From positions 62,001 to 126,000 of the forward strand of contig NZ_APAT01000021.1 of assembly GCF_000347775.1 (NCBI RefSeq): a stretch of 64,000 nt of DNA, read 5' to 3'. The translations under genes and the position numbers were made by a program. Numbering within the stretch: the first letter of the stretch is position 1; each line of letters begins with the position of its first letter. The notes beneath the pieces are model-generated. The model was not told the DNA's origin. It saw only the letters and a list, made by a program, of their open reading frames with translations, and searched no databases. Shown in pieces: positions 44,126 through 53,732 of this stretch. The DNA is from Marinobacter santoriniensis NKSG1 (lineage in GTDB: Bacteria; Pseudomonadota; Gammaproteobacteria; Pseudomonadales; Oleiphilaceae).

Positions 44126-45559
44126 TCAGACGGTCAGTCGCTTCAAAACTTCCCGGAAACGGATAGCCTCTTTCCTCAGGGAGTCCCGGTCCAGCATACC
44201 AACGCCCAGAATCAACCCGCTACGCCGATCACCCGGCGCGCACACCACACTGAGGGGTTTGACAATGAAATGGTGCCGTAACAATTGCCGGGTCACCCGA
44301 ACGTCATCAACCTGGTCTGCGAACTGCACACACAGGCTGATGGCGCGACTGGGCGCCGACACCTGAATAATGGCCGGCACCTGGCAAAGCTGATCATGCA
44401 TCACCTGTTGCCGAGCCAGATACTCTTTCTGGATGCGCTGGTACCATAGGTCCAGATCGCCATTGGCGATGAAGGTCGCGAGCACCGCCTGGTCCAGCAT
44501 CCGGCCCTCCCGGAATACTTCACTGCGCAGCCGGCTGATGGTGGCCGCCAGATGGTGCGGTACCACCAGGTAGCCCAGGCGCAATCCCGGAAACAGCAGC
44601 TTGGAAAAGGAGCCCGCGAGAATGTGGTTCCGGGAGCGCGGATCGAATACCAGCCGGGTGTCCGGCTGGCCGTTGAATTCGTAGTCGTCTTCGATGATGT
44701 AGTCCGGGGACAGGCGCTCGCACAACGCCTGCTTGTCCTCCTTCGAGGTGGGTACACTCAAGGGATAATGCTGCGAGCCCGTCAGATACAGCAACCTGGG
44801 CGAGATCCCCGCGCCGACCCGATGACCCTCACCGGGATACCAGGGCACCATTCCGATCCTCAGGCCGCTCGCGGTGAATACGTTTCGCGCCCCCCAGTAA
44901 CAGGGCGACTCCATCGCCACCTGGTCGCCACTGTCCGCCAATGCCAGGGCACAGAGTTCCAGACCATTGTGGGTGCCCTCGGTGATGATGATCTGCTCCG
45001 AATCGCAGTCAAAATGTCGCCAACGGCGGAGAAAATCCCGGATGGCCCGTTTCAGTGGGCCGTACCCCCCGGTTGAATAGGACAACAGCAGGGCATTCTG
45101 AGGCACGGTGACACTGGCATAGAGCTGTCGCCACTTGCGCATGGGGAACTGGGCGATGTCCGGTATGCCCGGAACAAACGCACCACTCTGCACTTCGGCC
45201 GCGCCCGGCTGGCTGAGCAGTTCACGCGCCCGGCCCGACAAACCGTCCAGCGATGGACGCTCCGGCAGCGACACCCCCGATGGTGGCCGATGGGTCCAGG
45301 TACCCTGACCGTGACCAGTCATCAACAGCCCCTCCTCCACCAGGGCGGTGACCGCACCAGCCAGCGTATTTCGGGCCAATCCGAGTTCGCGGCAGATATC
45401 CCGGTGCGAGGGCAACTTCATGCCCGAGGGCCACTCCTGTTCAATCAGATGCCGCAAGGCCTGCTGCACCCGAACCTGTTTGCTGAGACTCATGGGCTGC
45501 TGCCGATAGCGACGGGCCAGGCTCGGGAGGGGATCGATGGCTGTGGTCTCTCTGTTCAT
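44126..45559 (-). CDS. MocR/GabR-type regulator (GntR domain fused to PLP aminotransferase fold)
   Basis: A 477-residue regulator. An N-terminal GntR winged helix (about 20-90, with GMKLPSHRDICRELGLARNTLAGAV) is fused to a fold-type I aminotransferase domain, where the PLP lysine is expected in AGSFSKLLFPGLRLGYLV. GabR-like members sense GABA through PLP. It is divergent from gabD, and two AAAAGTGGTTCA repeats lie between them, so control of gabDT is likely. ATG 45559 is preferred over the longer frame. Confidence 0.9.
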   Translation of the reverse strand: MNRETTAIDPLPSLARRYRQQPMSLSKQVRVQQALRHLIEQEWPSGMKLPSHRDICRELGLARNTLAGAVTALVEEGLLMTGHGQGTWTHRPPSGVSLPERPSLDGLSGRARELLSQPGAAEVQSGAFVPGIPDIAQFPMRKWRQLYASVTVPQNALLLSYSTGGYGPLKRAIRDFLRRWRHFDCDSEQIIITEGTHNGLELCALALADSGDQVAMESPCYWGARNVFTASGLRIGMVPWYPGEGHRVGAGISPRLLYLTGSQHYPLSVPTSKEDKQALCERLSPDYIIEDDYEFNGQPDTRLVFDPRSRNHILAGSFSKLLFPGLRLGYLVVPHHLAATISRLRSEVFREGRMLDQAVLATFIANGDLDLWYQRIQKEYLARQQVMHDQLCQVPAIIQVSAPSRAISLCVQFADQVDDVRVTRQLLRHHFIVKPLSVVCAPGDRRSGLILGVGMLDRDSLRKEAIRFREVLKRLTV

Positions 45560-45585
45560 GGCAACCCTGACGGCTAGCGACCAAG

Positions 45586-45618
45586 AAAAGTGGTTCACTT
45601 GAACTAAAAAGTGGTTCA
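45586..45618. promoter_or_regulatory. Direct-repeat operator of the MocR regulator upstream of gabD
   Basis: AAAAGTGGTTCA occurs at 45586-45597 and again at 45607-45618, 21 bp apart (two helical turns). A palindrome GTTCA-CT-TGAAC overlaps the first copy and spacer. Two spaced direct repeats are typical for MocR regulators such as GabR and PdxR. Confidence 0.75.
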
Positions 45619-45684
45619 TTCCTGCTGATCAGCCTACCTGCTACGGTGCCGGACATTCCAGTCACTTTTGCGAGGATTTGGCAA

Positions 45685-47151
45685 ATGAACCACTCAGACA
45701 CGCCTTTGCTGTCCAGCGTGCTCAACAACGATGTCCCGGCACTGATCGGCAATCAATGGTGTCAGCGTGAGGACCGATTCGACGTGACCAACCCGGCGAC
45801 CCACGACGTCCTGGCCCGGGTCGCGGAATGCAGTGCCGGCGACACGCGCGCCGCCATCGCCGCAGCCGAGCTGGCCGGCCAGTCCTGGAAACGGGTCTCC
45901 GCCAAGGAACGTTCCGCGGTTCTGCGCTGCTGGTTCGATCTGGTCACCGACCATGCCGACGAACTGGCGCGACTGATGACGCTGGAGCAGGGTAAGCCAC
46001 TGGCGGAAGCCCGCGGCGAGGTGGGCTATGGCGCCTCCTTTATCGAGTTCTTCGCCGAAGAAGCCAAGCGCATGACCGGGGAAACCCTGCCCTCTCCCGC
46101 AGCCAGCAAACGCCTGCTGGTGATGCGCGAGCCCGTGGGCGTGGTCGCTGCCATCACCCCCTGGAACTTCCCACTGGCGATGATCACCCGCAAATGTGCC
46201 CCGGCACTCGCCGCCGGCTGTACCGTCGTGATCAAGCCGGCCGAAGCCACCCCACTCACCGCGCTGGCGCTGGCACGGCTGGCACTGCAGGCGGGCGTAC
46301 CGGAAGGCGCCATCAGTGTGGTCACCGCTTCGTCGCCCGCCGCCGTGGGTGAAGTTCTTTGCACCGACCCCCGTGTTCGCAAACTGTCCTTTACCGGTTC
46401 AACCCCGGTGGGCAAAAAGCTGCTGGCCCAGTGCGCCTCCACGGTGAAGAAAACCTCCATGGAACTGGGCGGCAACGCCCCGTTTATCGTGTTTGACGAC
46501 GCCGATCTCGACGCCGCCGTCGAGGGCGCCATTGCGTCCAAGTTCCGTAACGCCGGACAAACCTGCGTCTGTACCAACCGGTTCCTGGTTCAGGACAACG
46601 TCTATGACGCCTTCGTGGAGAAGCTGACCGAAAAGGTCCGGACCCTCAAGGTCGGCAACGGACTGGAGGACGAGGTGGTCATCGGGCCCCTAATCAACCC
46701 GGCCGCCGTCGAGAAAGTCCAGCGCCATATCGACGACGCCATCGGCAAGGGCGCCACGGTCACCTGCGGGGGACAGGCCCCGGAAGCGGGTCATACCTTC
46801 TTCAATCCGACCGTTCTGGCGGGCGTGACCCGCGAGATGGCCGTGGCCGGCGAAGAAACCTTCGGCCCACTGGCTCCGGTATTCCGTTTCAGCGACATCG
46901 ATGAAGCCATTGAAATGGCCAATGACACGCCCTTCGGGCTGGCCGCCTATTTCTACACCAACGACTACCGCCGTATCTGGCGCACCATGGAAGGTCTGGA
47001 ATACGGCATGGTGGGCGTCAACGAGGGCCTGATTTCCACGGAACTGGCGCCGTTTGGCGGCATGAAGGAGTCCGGGCTGGGCCGGGAAGGCTCCCACTTC
47101 GGACTGGATGAATTCACCGAACTCAAATACGTCTGCCTGGGCGGTTTCTGA
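45685..47151 (+). CDS. gabD: NAD(P)-dependent succinate-semialdehyde dehydrogenase
   Basis: A 488-residue aldehyde dehydrogenase that oxidises succinate semialdehyde to succinate. Conserved parts are ITPWNFPLAMITRKCAPALA, the catalytic Glu in MELGGNAPF, and the catalytic Cys in GQTCVCTNR, whose paired Cys residues are typical of GabD. ATG 45685 is preceded by GAGGA. It forms an operon with gabT (50-bp gap) and is divergent from the MocR regulator. Confidence 0.94.
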   Translation: MNHSDTPLLSSVLNNDVPALIGNQWCQREDRFDVTNPATHDVLARVAECSAGDTRAAIAAAELAGQSWKRVSAKERSAVLRCWFDLVTDHADELARLMTLEQGKPLAEARGEVGYGASFIEFFAEEAKRMTGETLPSPAASKRLLVMREPVGVVAAITPWNFPLAMITRKCAPALAAGCTVVIKPAEATPLTALALARLALQAGVPEGAISVVTASSPAAVGEVLCTDPRVRKLSFTGSTPVGKKLLAQCASTVKKTSMELGGNAPFIVFDDADLDAAVEGAIASKFRNAGQTCVCTNRFLVQDNVYDAFVEKLTEKVRTLKVGNGLEDEVVIGPLINPAAVEKVQRHIDDAIGKGATVTCGGQAPEAGHTFFNPTVLAGVTREMAVAGEETFGPLAPVFRFSDIDEAIEMANDTPFGLAAYFYTNDYRRIWRTMEGLEYGMVGVNEGLISTELAPFGGMKESGLGREGSHFGLDEFTELKYVCLGGF

Positions 47152-47200
47152 TCCGCCCCGATCTGCCTGGCATCGGGCAACCGTCACAAGGAGTAACACC

Positions 47201-48472
47201 ATGAACAACGCAGAACTCAATGCCCTGAAAGAAGAATACGTGGCCTTCGGCGCCGCTACTCCCACCACACAGTATGCCGATCGGGCCGAAAACGCCGAAA
47301 TCTGGGATGCGGACGGCCAGCGCTGGATCGACTTTGCCGGCGGCATCGGGGTGCTCAACCTGGGCCACCGCCATCCCCGGATTGTCGAAGCGGTTCAGGC
47401 GCAGCTGAACAAGGTGATGCACACCAGTGCGGCGGTGATGTCCTACGCCCCTTACGTACAGCTGTGCCAGAAGCTGTGTCAGCTGGCTCCGGTCAGGGGT
47501 CCGAAGCGAAAGGCCATGCTCGTGAATACCGGCGCCGAGGCCCTGGAAAACGCCATCAAGATCGCCCGGGCCGCAACCGGCCGAACCGGCATCATCACCT
47601 TCGACGGTGCCTTCCATGGCCGCACCATGATGACCCTGGCGATGACCGGAAAGGTCCTGCCCTACAAGAACGATTTCGGTCCGATGCCGGGGGACGTGTT
47701 CCGTGCACCCTACCCCAACCCCATCCACGGTATCAGCGACGAGGCGTCACTGAAGGCCCTGAACACCCTGTTCAAAACCGATATCGCGCCCCACCGTACG
47801 GCGGCCATCGTGATTGAAGCCGTCCAGGGCGAAGGCGGCTTTTACATTGCCTCCCCCGCCTACCTGCAGGCACTGCGGAAGCTGTGCGATGAGCATGGCA
47901 TCCTGCTGATCGTGGACGAGGTGCAGTCCGGCTTTGCCCGCACCGGCAAGCTGTTCGCGCTGGAACACAGCGGTATCGAGGCCGATCTGATCACCACCGC
48001 CAAGAGCCTGGCCAACGGAATGCCTTTGTCGGCCGTGGTCGGCACCGCTGCAGTCATGGACGGTTCCGGCCCCAACTCCCTGGGCGGCACCTACAGCGGC
48101 AACCCACTGTCCTGCGCGGCGGCGCTGGCGGTGATTGAGGTCATCGAGGAGGAAAACATCCTGGAGCGCAGCACCGAGCTGGGTGAAAAGCTGGGCGATC
48201 GCTTTGCCGCTTGGGAACGGCGTTTCCTGCGGGTCGGTCATCCCCGTCACCTGGGCGCCATGGCCGCGTTCGAACTGCTCGACAGCGACGGCAATCCGGA
48301 TCCGGAACTCACCCAGGCAGTCTGCGCCAAGGCCCGGGAACACGGCCTGATCCTGCTGTCCTGCGGTTTCTACGGCAATACCATTCGTATCCTGGTGCCG
48401 ATCACCGTGGAAGAGAGCGTTCTGGAAGAAGGGTTGAACGTCATTGAAGGCGCATTGGAAGCGCTGTGCTGA
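47201..48472 (+). CDS. gabT: 4-aminobutyrate aminotransferase
   Basis: A 423-residue class III PLP aminotransferase that converts GABA and 2-oxoglutarate to succinate semialdehyde and glutamate. FAGGIGVLNLGHRHP begins the fold, EAVQGEGGFYIA and IVDEVQSGFARTGKLFA are substrate and PLP segments, and the Schiff-base lysine is in TTAKSLANGMP. AAGGAG precedes ATG 47201. It feeds gabD and the TCA cycle. A GC-rich hairpin follows the stop. Confidence 0.94.
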   Translation: MNNAELNALKEEYVAFGAATPTTQYADRAENAEIWDADGQRWIDFAGGIGVLNLGHRHPRIVEAVQAQLNKVMHTSAAVMSYAPYVQLCQKLCQLAPVRGPKRKAMLVNTGAEALENAIKIARAATGRTGIITFDGAFHGRTMMTLAMTGKVLPYKNDFGPMPGDVFRAPYPNPIHGISDEASLKALNTLFKTDIAPHRTAAIVIEAVQGEGGFYIASPAYLQALRKLCDEHGILLIVDEVQSGFARTGKLFALEHSGIEADLITTAKSLANGMPLSAVVGTAAVMDGSGPNSLGGTYSGNPLSCAAALAVIEVIEEENILERSTELGEKLGDRFAAWERRFLRVGHPRHLGAMAAFELLDSDGNPDPELTQAVCAKAREHGLILLSCGFYGNTIRILVPITVEESVLEEGLNVIEGALEALC

Positions 48473-48478
48473 AACGAC

Positions 48479-48505
48479 CGGGCCGGGGTGAACAACCCCG
48501 GCCCG
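48479..48505. terminator. Hairpin terminator between gabT and the solute-binding protein gene
   Basis: Perfect 11-bp arms CGGGCCGGGGT / ACCCCGGCCCG with a 5-nt loop lie 6 bp after the gabT stop. It probably serves both convergent genes; no long T-tract is present. Confidence 0.65.
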
Positions 48506-48535
48506 TCACTGCTTTATCCTTGCCCGACAATCGCT

Positions 48536-49309
48536 TTATTCGGCGATGTTGCGGCCAAAGTATTTCTTGGAGATCTTCGCGTATTCGCCATTGGCCTTGA
48601 TGGTAGCCAGGGCCTTGTTGAGCTTGTCGACCAGGGCTTCGTTGCCTTTGTTGACCGCAATACCGATGTCGTCAACGTAGATCGGATCGCCCAGCGGCTT
48701 GACGCCCAGGCCGGCATTGAGGATCGCGTTCTCCCCGATCAACTGGTCGGTGATCACCGCATCGACACGGCCACCAACGGTCAGATCCCGCAGTGCGGTC
48801 ACGTCATCGGTATAGGTCACGATGTTGTCACTGTATTTCTTCGCGGCATCGGCAAAGCTGCTGGAGACCAGTACCCCGATCTTCTTGCCACGGATACCCT
48901 CGACATCGGTGATGTCCTTGTTGTCGGTGCTGACAAACACCTGGGCACCGGAGCTGTAGTACGGATCGGTGAAATTGACCTGCTTCTGGCGCTCCGGGGT
49001 GATTGCCATACTCCCGATGATGGCATCAAAACGGCCGGATTTGAGCGCTGCGATCAGGGTCTGCCAAGGGTTGGCAACCGGGTTGGGCTGCATGCCCATT
49101 TCCTTTGCCAGGGCCTGGCCGATTTCCATGTCAAAACCGGAGAGCTCACCACCCTTGCGGAAGCTGAACGGCGGATACAGGCCGGTCATGGCGTAGGTAA
49201 ACACCTCTTTGTCGGCCGCCTGCGCGGTATCGACCTGTGTCACGTTGATTGTCGCCGCAATGACAAACGCACTGGCGACCCCCATCAGGTTTCGAATCAG
49301 TTTTTTCAT
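48536..49309 (-). CDS. Polar amino-acid ABC transporter, periplasmic binding protein
   Basis: A 257-residue family 3 solute-binding protein. The signal peptide spans about 1-31 (cleavage near AQA-A). The two-lobe domain shows GLYPPFSF, SGFDMEIGQALAKE, IIGSMAITPERQKQVNFTDPYY and GKKIGVLVSSSFADAAKKY. The start MKKLIRN at 49309 is preferred over a longer frame. With the ATPase and permease upstream it forms an importer for a polar amino acid or opine-like ligand. Confidence 0.9.
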   Translation of the reverse strand: MKKLIRNLMGVASAFVIAATINVTQVDTAQAADKEVFTYAMTGLYPPFSFRKGGELSGFDMEIGQALAKEMGMQPNPVANPWQTLIAALKSGRFDAIIGSMAITPERQKQVNFTDPYYSSGAQVFVSTDNKDITDVEGIRGKKIGVLVSSSFADAAKKYSDNIVTYTDDVTALRDLTVGGRVDAVITDQLIGENAILNAGLGVKPLGDPIYVDDIGIAVNKGNEALVDKLNKALATIKANGEYAKISKKYFGRNIAE

Positions 49310-49356
49310 TGTGTGTTCCCCTCTCTCTTTTTTTGGTGGAATCAGCACGACTCTCT

Positions 49357-49818
49357 TCAGAGCAATGAGATTCCCATGATGTCCACTGGGTGATTATTGA
49401 GTTGGTAGTTTTCCACTTTGTGCCACCCCATCCGGGCGTAGTACGGGCCCTTATCCTCCGTGATCAGGTACAGCGCGTCGTGGCCCTGTCGACGCATTTC
49501 CTCCTTTGCACGCTCGATCAGCAATTTACCGATCCCCTTGCCACGCTGATCCGGCGCCACATAGATCCGGGACAGCCACGGTGAATACTGCGGCCGGTCC
49601 GGCGTATCCTCCGCCACCAGGCAGACGCTGCCGATCAGCGTTCCATCCTCAAGCGCAACGAACGTGGCCGGCAGCGAACGGGTATCGCAATGCGCGGCCA
49701 GCCGTTGTCTCCGGACGGCCTCGTTCACCGAACTGTCCAGGTGATACCACTCCGCCTGGTGCCAGGCCGCCAGCTGTTCGATAAATCGCGGCTCCAGCGG
49801 CTGGATCGTGATGCTCAT
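49357..49818 (-). CDS. GNAT-family N-acetyltransferase
   Basis: A 153-residue acetyltransferase. The acetyl-CoA-binding motif A is LSRIYVAPDQRGKGIGKLLIERA and motif B YLITEDKGPYYARMGWHKVE. It sits between the ABC ATPase and binding-protein genes on the same strand with 3-47 bp gaps, so it belongs to the transcript. Substrate could be the transported amino acid or a related amine, by context only. Confidence 0.85.
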   Translation of the reverse strand: MSITIQPLEPRFIEQLAAWHQAEWYHLDSSVNEAVRRQRLAAHCDTRSLPATFVALEDGTLIGSVCLVAEDTPDRPQYSPWLSRIYVAPDQRGKGIGKLLIERAKEEMRRQGHDALYLITEDKGPYYARMGWHKVENYQLNNHPVDIMGISLL

Positions 49819-49821
49819 CGG

Positions 49822-50544
49822 CTACAGCACCCGGCTGAGAAACTGCTTCGCCTTCGGATGCTGCGGGTTCTGGAAGAAGGTTTCCGGATCGCCCTGCTCG
49901 GCAATCATCCCGTTATCCAGAAAGACCACCCGGTCCGCGACTTCCCGTGCAAAGCCCATTTCGTGAGTCACCACGACCATGGTCATGCCATCCGCCGCGA
50001 GCCCTTTCATGACCTCCAGCACCTCGCCAACGAGCTCCGGATCCAGCGCCGAGGTCGGCTCGTCAAACAACATCACGGAAGGCTCCATGGCCAGAGCCCG
50101 GGCAATGGCCACCCGCTGTTTCTGACCGCCGGACAGTTTCTCGGGATAAACGTCGCCCTTATCCCCCAGCCCGACTTTCTCCAGGAGCTCCTTGCCCCGT
50201 TTGATCGCCTCGGCCTTGGGCACCTTCTTGACGTGCACCGGCGCCTCAATCACGTTCTCGAGCACGGTCATGTGCGGGAACAGGTTGAAGTGCTGGAACA
50301 CCATCCCGACATGTTCGCGCACCTCGTTCAGGGGCGTGGTGGCAGGATCCACTTCCTTGCCGTCAATCAGGATGCGGCCCTGGTTCTTCATTTCCAGGAA
50401 GTTGAGGCAGCGCAGCAGCGTACTCTTGCCCGAACCGCTGGCACCGATCATGACCACCACTTCCTGGGGCGCCACTTCGAGATCGACCCCCTTGAGAACG
50501 TGGAGGTCACCGAAATACTTGTGGAGTTTCTCGACTTTGATCAT
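49822..50544 (-). CDS. Polar amino-acid ABC transporter ATP-binding protein
   Basis: A 240-residue ABC ATPase: Walker [10 protein letters not shown], signature LSGGQKQR, Walker [13 protein letters not shown] and switch His in VVVTHEM. It is of the GlnQ/HisP class. Its start overlaps the permease stop by 4 bp (ATGA), showing translational coupling. Confidence 0.94.
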   Translation of the reverse strand: MIKVEKLHKYFGDLHVLKGVDLEVAPQEVVVMIGASGSGKSTLLRCLNFLEMKNQGRILIDGKEVDPATTPLNEVREHVGMVFQHFNLFPHMTVLENVIEAPVHVKKVPKAEAIKRGKELLEKVGLGDKGDVYPEKLSGGQKQRVAIARALAMEPSVMLFDEPTSALDPELVGEVLEVMKGLAADGMTMVVVTHEMGFAREVADRVVFLDNGMIAEQGDPETFFQNPQHPKAKQFLSRVL

Positions 50545-51194
50545 TTGGCTGTATCCATCCGGTTTTCAACACGACTCAGAACGAAGGTGACAATGGCCAC
50601 CATGGCCAGGTAATAGAGACCCGCGATGCTGTAGAACTCCAGCTGTTTGAAGGTCACCGCGGCGTTGTCCATGGACAGGCTGAAGATTTCGGTGATACCG
50701 ATGAACGCCACCAGGGACGAGTCTTTCAAGCCGATGATGAACTGGTTGCCCAGTGGCGGAATGGCCCGTTTCAGGGCCTGAGGCAGGATCACCCGGCGCA
50801 TGGCCAGCGCCCGCTTCATGCCCAGGGACTCCGCGGCCTCCATCTGGCCCTTGTCCACGGACTGGATGCAGCCCCGGAAAATCTCGGCGATGTAGGCGCC
50901 GCTGTGGATGGCCAGCGCAATGGTGCCGGCCCAGAAGGCGGACAGCACGACGATCTGGGTGATACCAAAATACAGCCACATGATCTGAACAATCAGTGGC
51001 GTACCCCGGATGATGCCGACGTAGCCGTTGTAGACAATGCCCAACCAACGGACTCCGGTGACCTTCATCAGTGCGAAAATGAGGCCGATGACCAGCGCAA
51101 GCACCAGCGACACGCCGGTGAGGCGGAGCGTCATCCAGGCAGCCTCCATGAAGGCCGGAAACGTAGAGATGAGGTTTTCAAAAAACGACGTCAT
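50541..51194 (-). CDS. Polar amino-acid ABC transporter permease
   Basis: A 217-residue HisM/GlnP-type permease with about five helices. The EAA loop reads [29 protein letters not shown], the contact site for the ATPase. Only one permease gene is present, so the channel is probably a homodimer. It begins the importer block, 79 bp downstream of the thiolase gene on the same strand. Confidence 0.92.
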   Translation of the reverse strand: MTSFFENLISTFPAFMEAAWMTLRLTGVSLVLALVIGLIFALMKVTGVRWLGIVYNGYVGIIRGTPLIVQIMWLYFGITQIVVLSAFWAGTIALAIHSGAYIAEIFRGCIQSVDKGQMEAAESLGMKRALAMRRVILPQALKRAIPPLGNQFIIGLKDSSLVAFIGITEIFSLSMDNAAVTFKQLEFYSIAGLYYLAMVAIVTFVLSRVENRMDTAK

Positions 51195-51273
51195 TGTTAG
51201 ATTCCTGTAGGTCGTTGTACTGGCACAGTTTTATTGTTGATTAGAGCAATACGTGTTGCCGGCCGACCGGCCA

Positions 51274-52452
51274 TCAGCAACGTTCGAGTATCATGGCGAT
51301 CCCCTGACCACCGCCGACACAGGCCGTGGCGCACCCGTAACGGCCGCCCTGACGCTGCAACGTGCGCGCCAGCGTTCCCGCCAGGCGAATACCGGTTGCT
51401 CCCAGTGGATGCCCCAGTGCCAGGGCGCCACCAAAGATGTTTACCCGCTCAGGATCAATATCGAGTGCCTTGATGGCGTAGAGCGGAACCGCGCTGAAGG
51501 CTTCGTTGATTTCCCAGGCATCGATCTCCCCGATGCTCAGGCCGGCGGCTTGCACGGCGCGTTCCGCCGCCACGGCAGCCCCGGCGCCCATGCATTCCGG
51601 CGTCACGCCGCAATCCACCACCTGAACCACCCGGGCGAGTGGCTCCAGGCCATATTCGCCGAGCGCCGCCTCGGACATCACCAGCGCCGCACCGGCGCCG
51701 GAGGTCAGCGGGGAACTGTTGCCCGCCGTTATCTGCCCGTCTTCGGCGAATGCAGGCTTGAGTTCGGCAAGGCGTTCGGCACTGGTATCCGGCCGGATGT
51801 TGGCATCGTGTGCCACAAGGTCACCCTCCGGATTGTTCAGGGACAGCCGTTCGCCCGCGAACCAGTTCTCCTGCTCGGCACTGGCGGCCCGCTGATGAGA
51901 CCGCACGGCAAAGGTATCCATTGCCTCACGGGAGAGTCGGAATTCACGCGCCAGGCGTTCAGCGGTCAGGCCCATGTTCATCGCCACGGTCAGATCCAGT
52001 GCCCCGGACTGCTGCAAGAGGTCGGGAACCGTCAGCACCCCTTCCTTGAACAGGGTGGGGCCCATCGGAACGCGGGACATATTCTCGTACCCGCCCGCCA
52101 TGCCGACACGAATCGCACCGGCCTGGATCTCCCGGACGGTGGAACGCAGAGCCGCAAGGCCCGATCCACATTGCTGATCGATCTGCCGCGAGGGACACTG
52201 CACGCCCAATTCTGACAGCCATTGCGGATAACGACCGCCGAAGCTCCATTGCTCCTTGACCGGCAGGGCGCAGCCCACGCTCAGATCCTCGATGGCTGTC
52301 CCCGGCACCCGGGTTCGATCCAGCAGGGCATCGATCACCTGCCCCAGCAGGACATCGCCCCGTTGACCGGACCAGGCATCCACCTCCGGCTTCCGGGGGT
52401 GTGCCCGGGTAAAGGCGGAGCGGGCGTAATCGGCGATATAGGCGTCGTTCAT
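51274..52452 (-). CDS. Acetyl-CoA acyltransferase (thiolase)
   Basis: A 392-residue thiolase. The nucleophile Cys is in QQCGSGLAALRS, the His in GGALALGHPLGATG and the second Cys in YGCATACVGGGQG, all in family order. In the degradative direction it would cleave a 3-oxoacyl-CoA to acetyl-CoA and a shortened acyl-CoA. ATG 52452 overlaps the M20 stop by 4 bp. It follows a 3-oxoacid CoA-transferase in the same operon, the same enzyme order as pca-type endings. Confidence 0.9.
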   Translation of the reverse strand: MNDAYIADYARSAFTRAHPRKPEVDAWSGQRGDVLLGQVIDALLDRTRVPGTAIEDLSVGCALPVKEQWSFGGRYPQWLSELGVQCPSRQIDQQCGSGLAALRSTVREIQAGAIRVGMAGGYENMSRVPMGPTLFKEGVLTVPDLLQQSGALDLTVAMNMGLTAERLAREFRLSREAMDTFAVRSHQRAASAEQENWFAGERLSLNNPEGDLVAHDANIRPDTSAERLAELKPAFAEDGQITAGNSSPLTSGAGAALVMSEAALGEYGLEPLARVVQVVDCGVTPECMGAGAAVAAERAVQAAGLSIGEIDAWEINEAFSAVPLYAIKALDIDPERVNIFGGALALGHPLGATGIRLAGTLARTLQRQGGRYGCATACVGGGQGIAMILERC

Positions 52453-53732
52453 AACACACTCCTTGCTGATTCCGTGTCGGTCGCCCAGCGACTCAGGAAC
52501 AGCGCATAGGTCGTCAGTACCTGCCGGATCGATTCGATCTCGACGCATTCATCGACACCGTGGATGCGCTGGGCGACCGGCCCATAGCAGGTGCCATTAA
52601 TGCCCCCGGACACATGAAACGCCCGCAGATCGGTCGTGCAGGTAGAGAGATAATGGGCCGGAGGTTCGCCCACGAGGTCCTCATGGCACCGCGACAGCAA
52701 CCGGATGCCCGGGGTTTCCAGATCCACCAGGTGACCTTCGGAACGGAAACCGTGGAATTCCACGCGAGGCTCCGGGGCGCCGTCTCCCAGGGAACGGTGG
52801 TGGTCCGCGATCACCTCGCGGACCCGGTTCATGATCTCATCCGGCGACACGCCCGGGGGAAAGCCGACGCGCCCCTCAAGCACCGCGTGGGCCGGCACGC
52901 TGGACGCCCAGTTGCCACCCTCGATCTTGCCAATGCTCAGATTGAAGGGGTGATCCTTCTCCTGATAGGGCGCCGGCCGGGGCATGGCATTGATTTCTTC
53001 TTCCAGCGATTTGAACGCCGGCAGGTAGGACTGAAGGATCTCGATGGCGTTCTGGCCGGCACGGGTGTCCAACACGTGGGCCGGAACGCCGTCGATCCGC
53101 ATGCGGAACCAGAGCACCCCCACCTGGCCACTGTAGATCTGGGCGCCGAAGGGCTCGGGAATCAGCACGAAATCACCGGTGTAGCCCTGGTGCAGACAGG
53201 CCAGTGCACCATTCCCGGTGCACTCTTCCTCGATCACCGTTTGCAGCGTCAGGGGAAAATCGATCTCGACGCCGGCGCGGCGCACCGCTTCTACCGCCAT
53301 CACCATGGCGGCGATGCCAGCTTTCATATCCCCGGCACCCCGGCCATAGAGCCAGCCGTCTTTTTCCCAGGGTTCCCAGGGCGACCGTGTCCACATATCG
53401 GTCGGTTCGGCGGGTACCACATCCAGGTGGCCATTGAATACGAGATGGGGTTTTTCGGAGGAAGGATTGAGTCGGGAAACCAGGTTGTATCGGCCGTCAC
53501 TGGACCATTCGGTGGGCGCCCGGTGAGGATGGTCGGCGAAGCCCGGGGCATCCAGCGGCACCCGCTCCACCGGCAGGTCCAGGCGCTGGAACCAGTTCTC
53601 CATGGTCTCCAGGGCCCCGTTCTCCTGCCCCAGGACACTGTAGCCTTTGACCAGTTCGCGGGTGAGCGTAAGGGCATCGTCCATCACCTCATCGCAACAT
53701 TCCAGGATACGGCTTTCGGTGGCGGTGAGCAT
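52449..53732 (-). CDS. M20-family deacylase (ArgE/DapE-like)
   Basis: A 427-residue zinc peptidase-fold protein. LVFNGHLDVVPAE supplies the first His-Asp, GRGAGDMKAGIAA the bridging Asp, and IEEECTGNG the catalytic Glu-Glu pair. The closest style is acetylornithine deacetylase-like enzymes that remove N-acyl groups from amino acids. Start and stop overlap both neighbours by 1-4 bp (TGATG and ATGA), so it is tightly coupled to the CoA-transferase and thiolase. An N-acyl amino acid is the probable substrate. Confidence 0.87.
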   Translation of the reverse strand: MLTATESRILECCDEVMDDALTLTRELVKGYSVLGQENGALETMENWFQRLDLPVERVPLDAPGFADHPHRAPTEWSSDGRYNLVSRLNPSSEKPHLVFNGHLDVVPAEPTDMWTRSPWEPWEKDGWLYGRGAGDMKAGIAAMVMAVEAVRRAGVEIDFPLTLQTVIEEECTGNGALACLHQGYTGDFVLIPEPFGAQIYSGQVGVLWFRMRIDGVPAHVLDTRAGQNAIEILQSYLPAFKSLEEEINAMPRPAPYQEKDHPFNLSIGKIEGGNWASSVPAHAVLEGRVGFPPGVSPDEIMNRVREVIADHHRSLGDGAPEPRVEFHGFRSEGHLVDLETPGIRLLSRCHEDLVGEPPAHYLSTCTTDLRAFHVSGGINGTCYGPVAQRIHGVDECVEIESIRQVLTTYALFLSRWATDTESARSVL

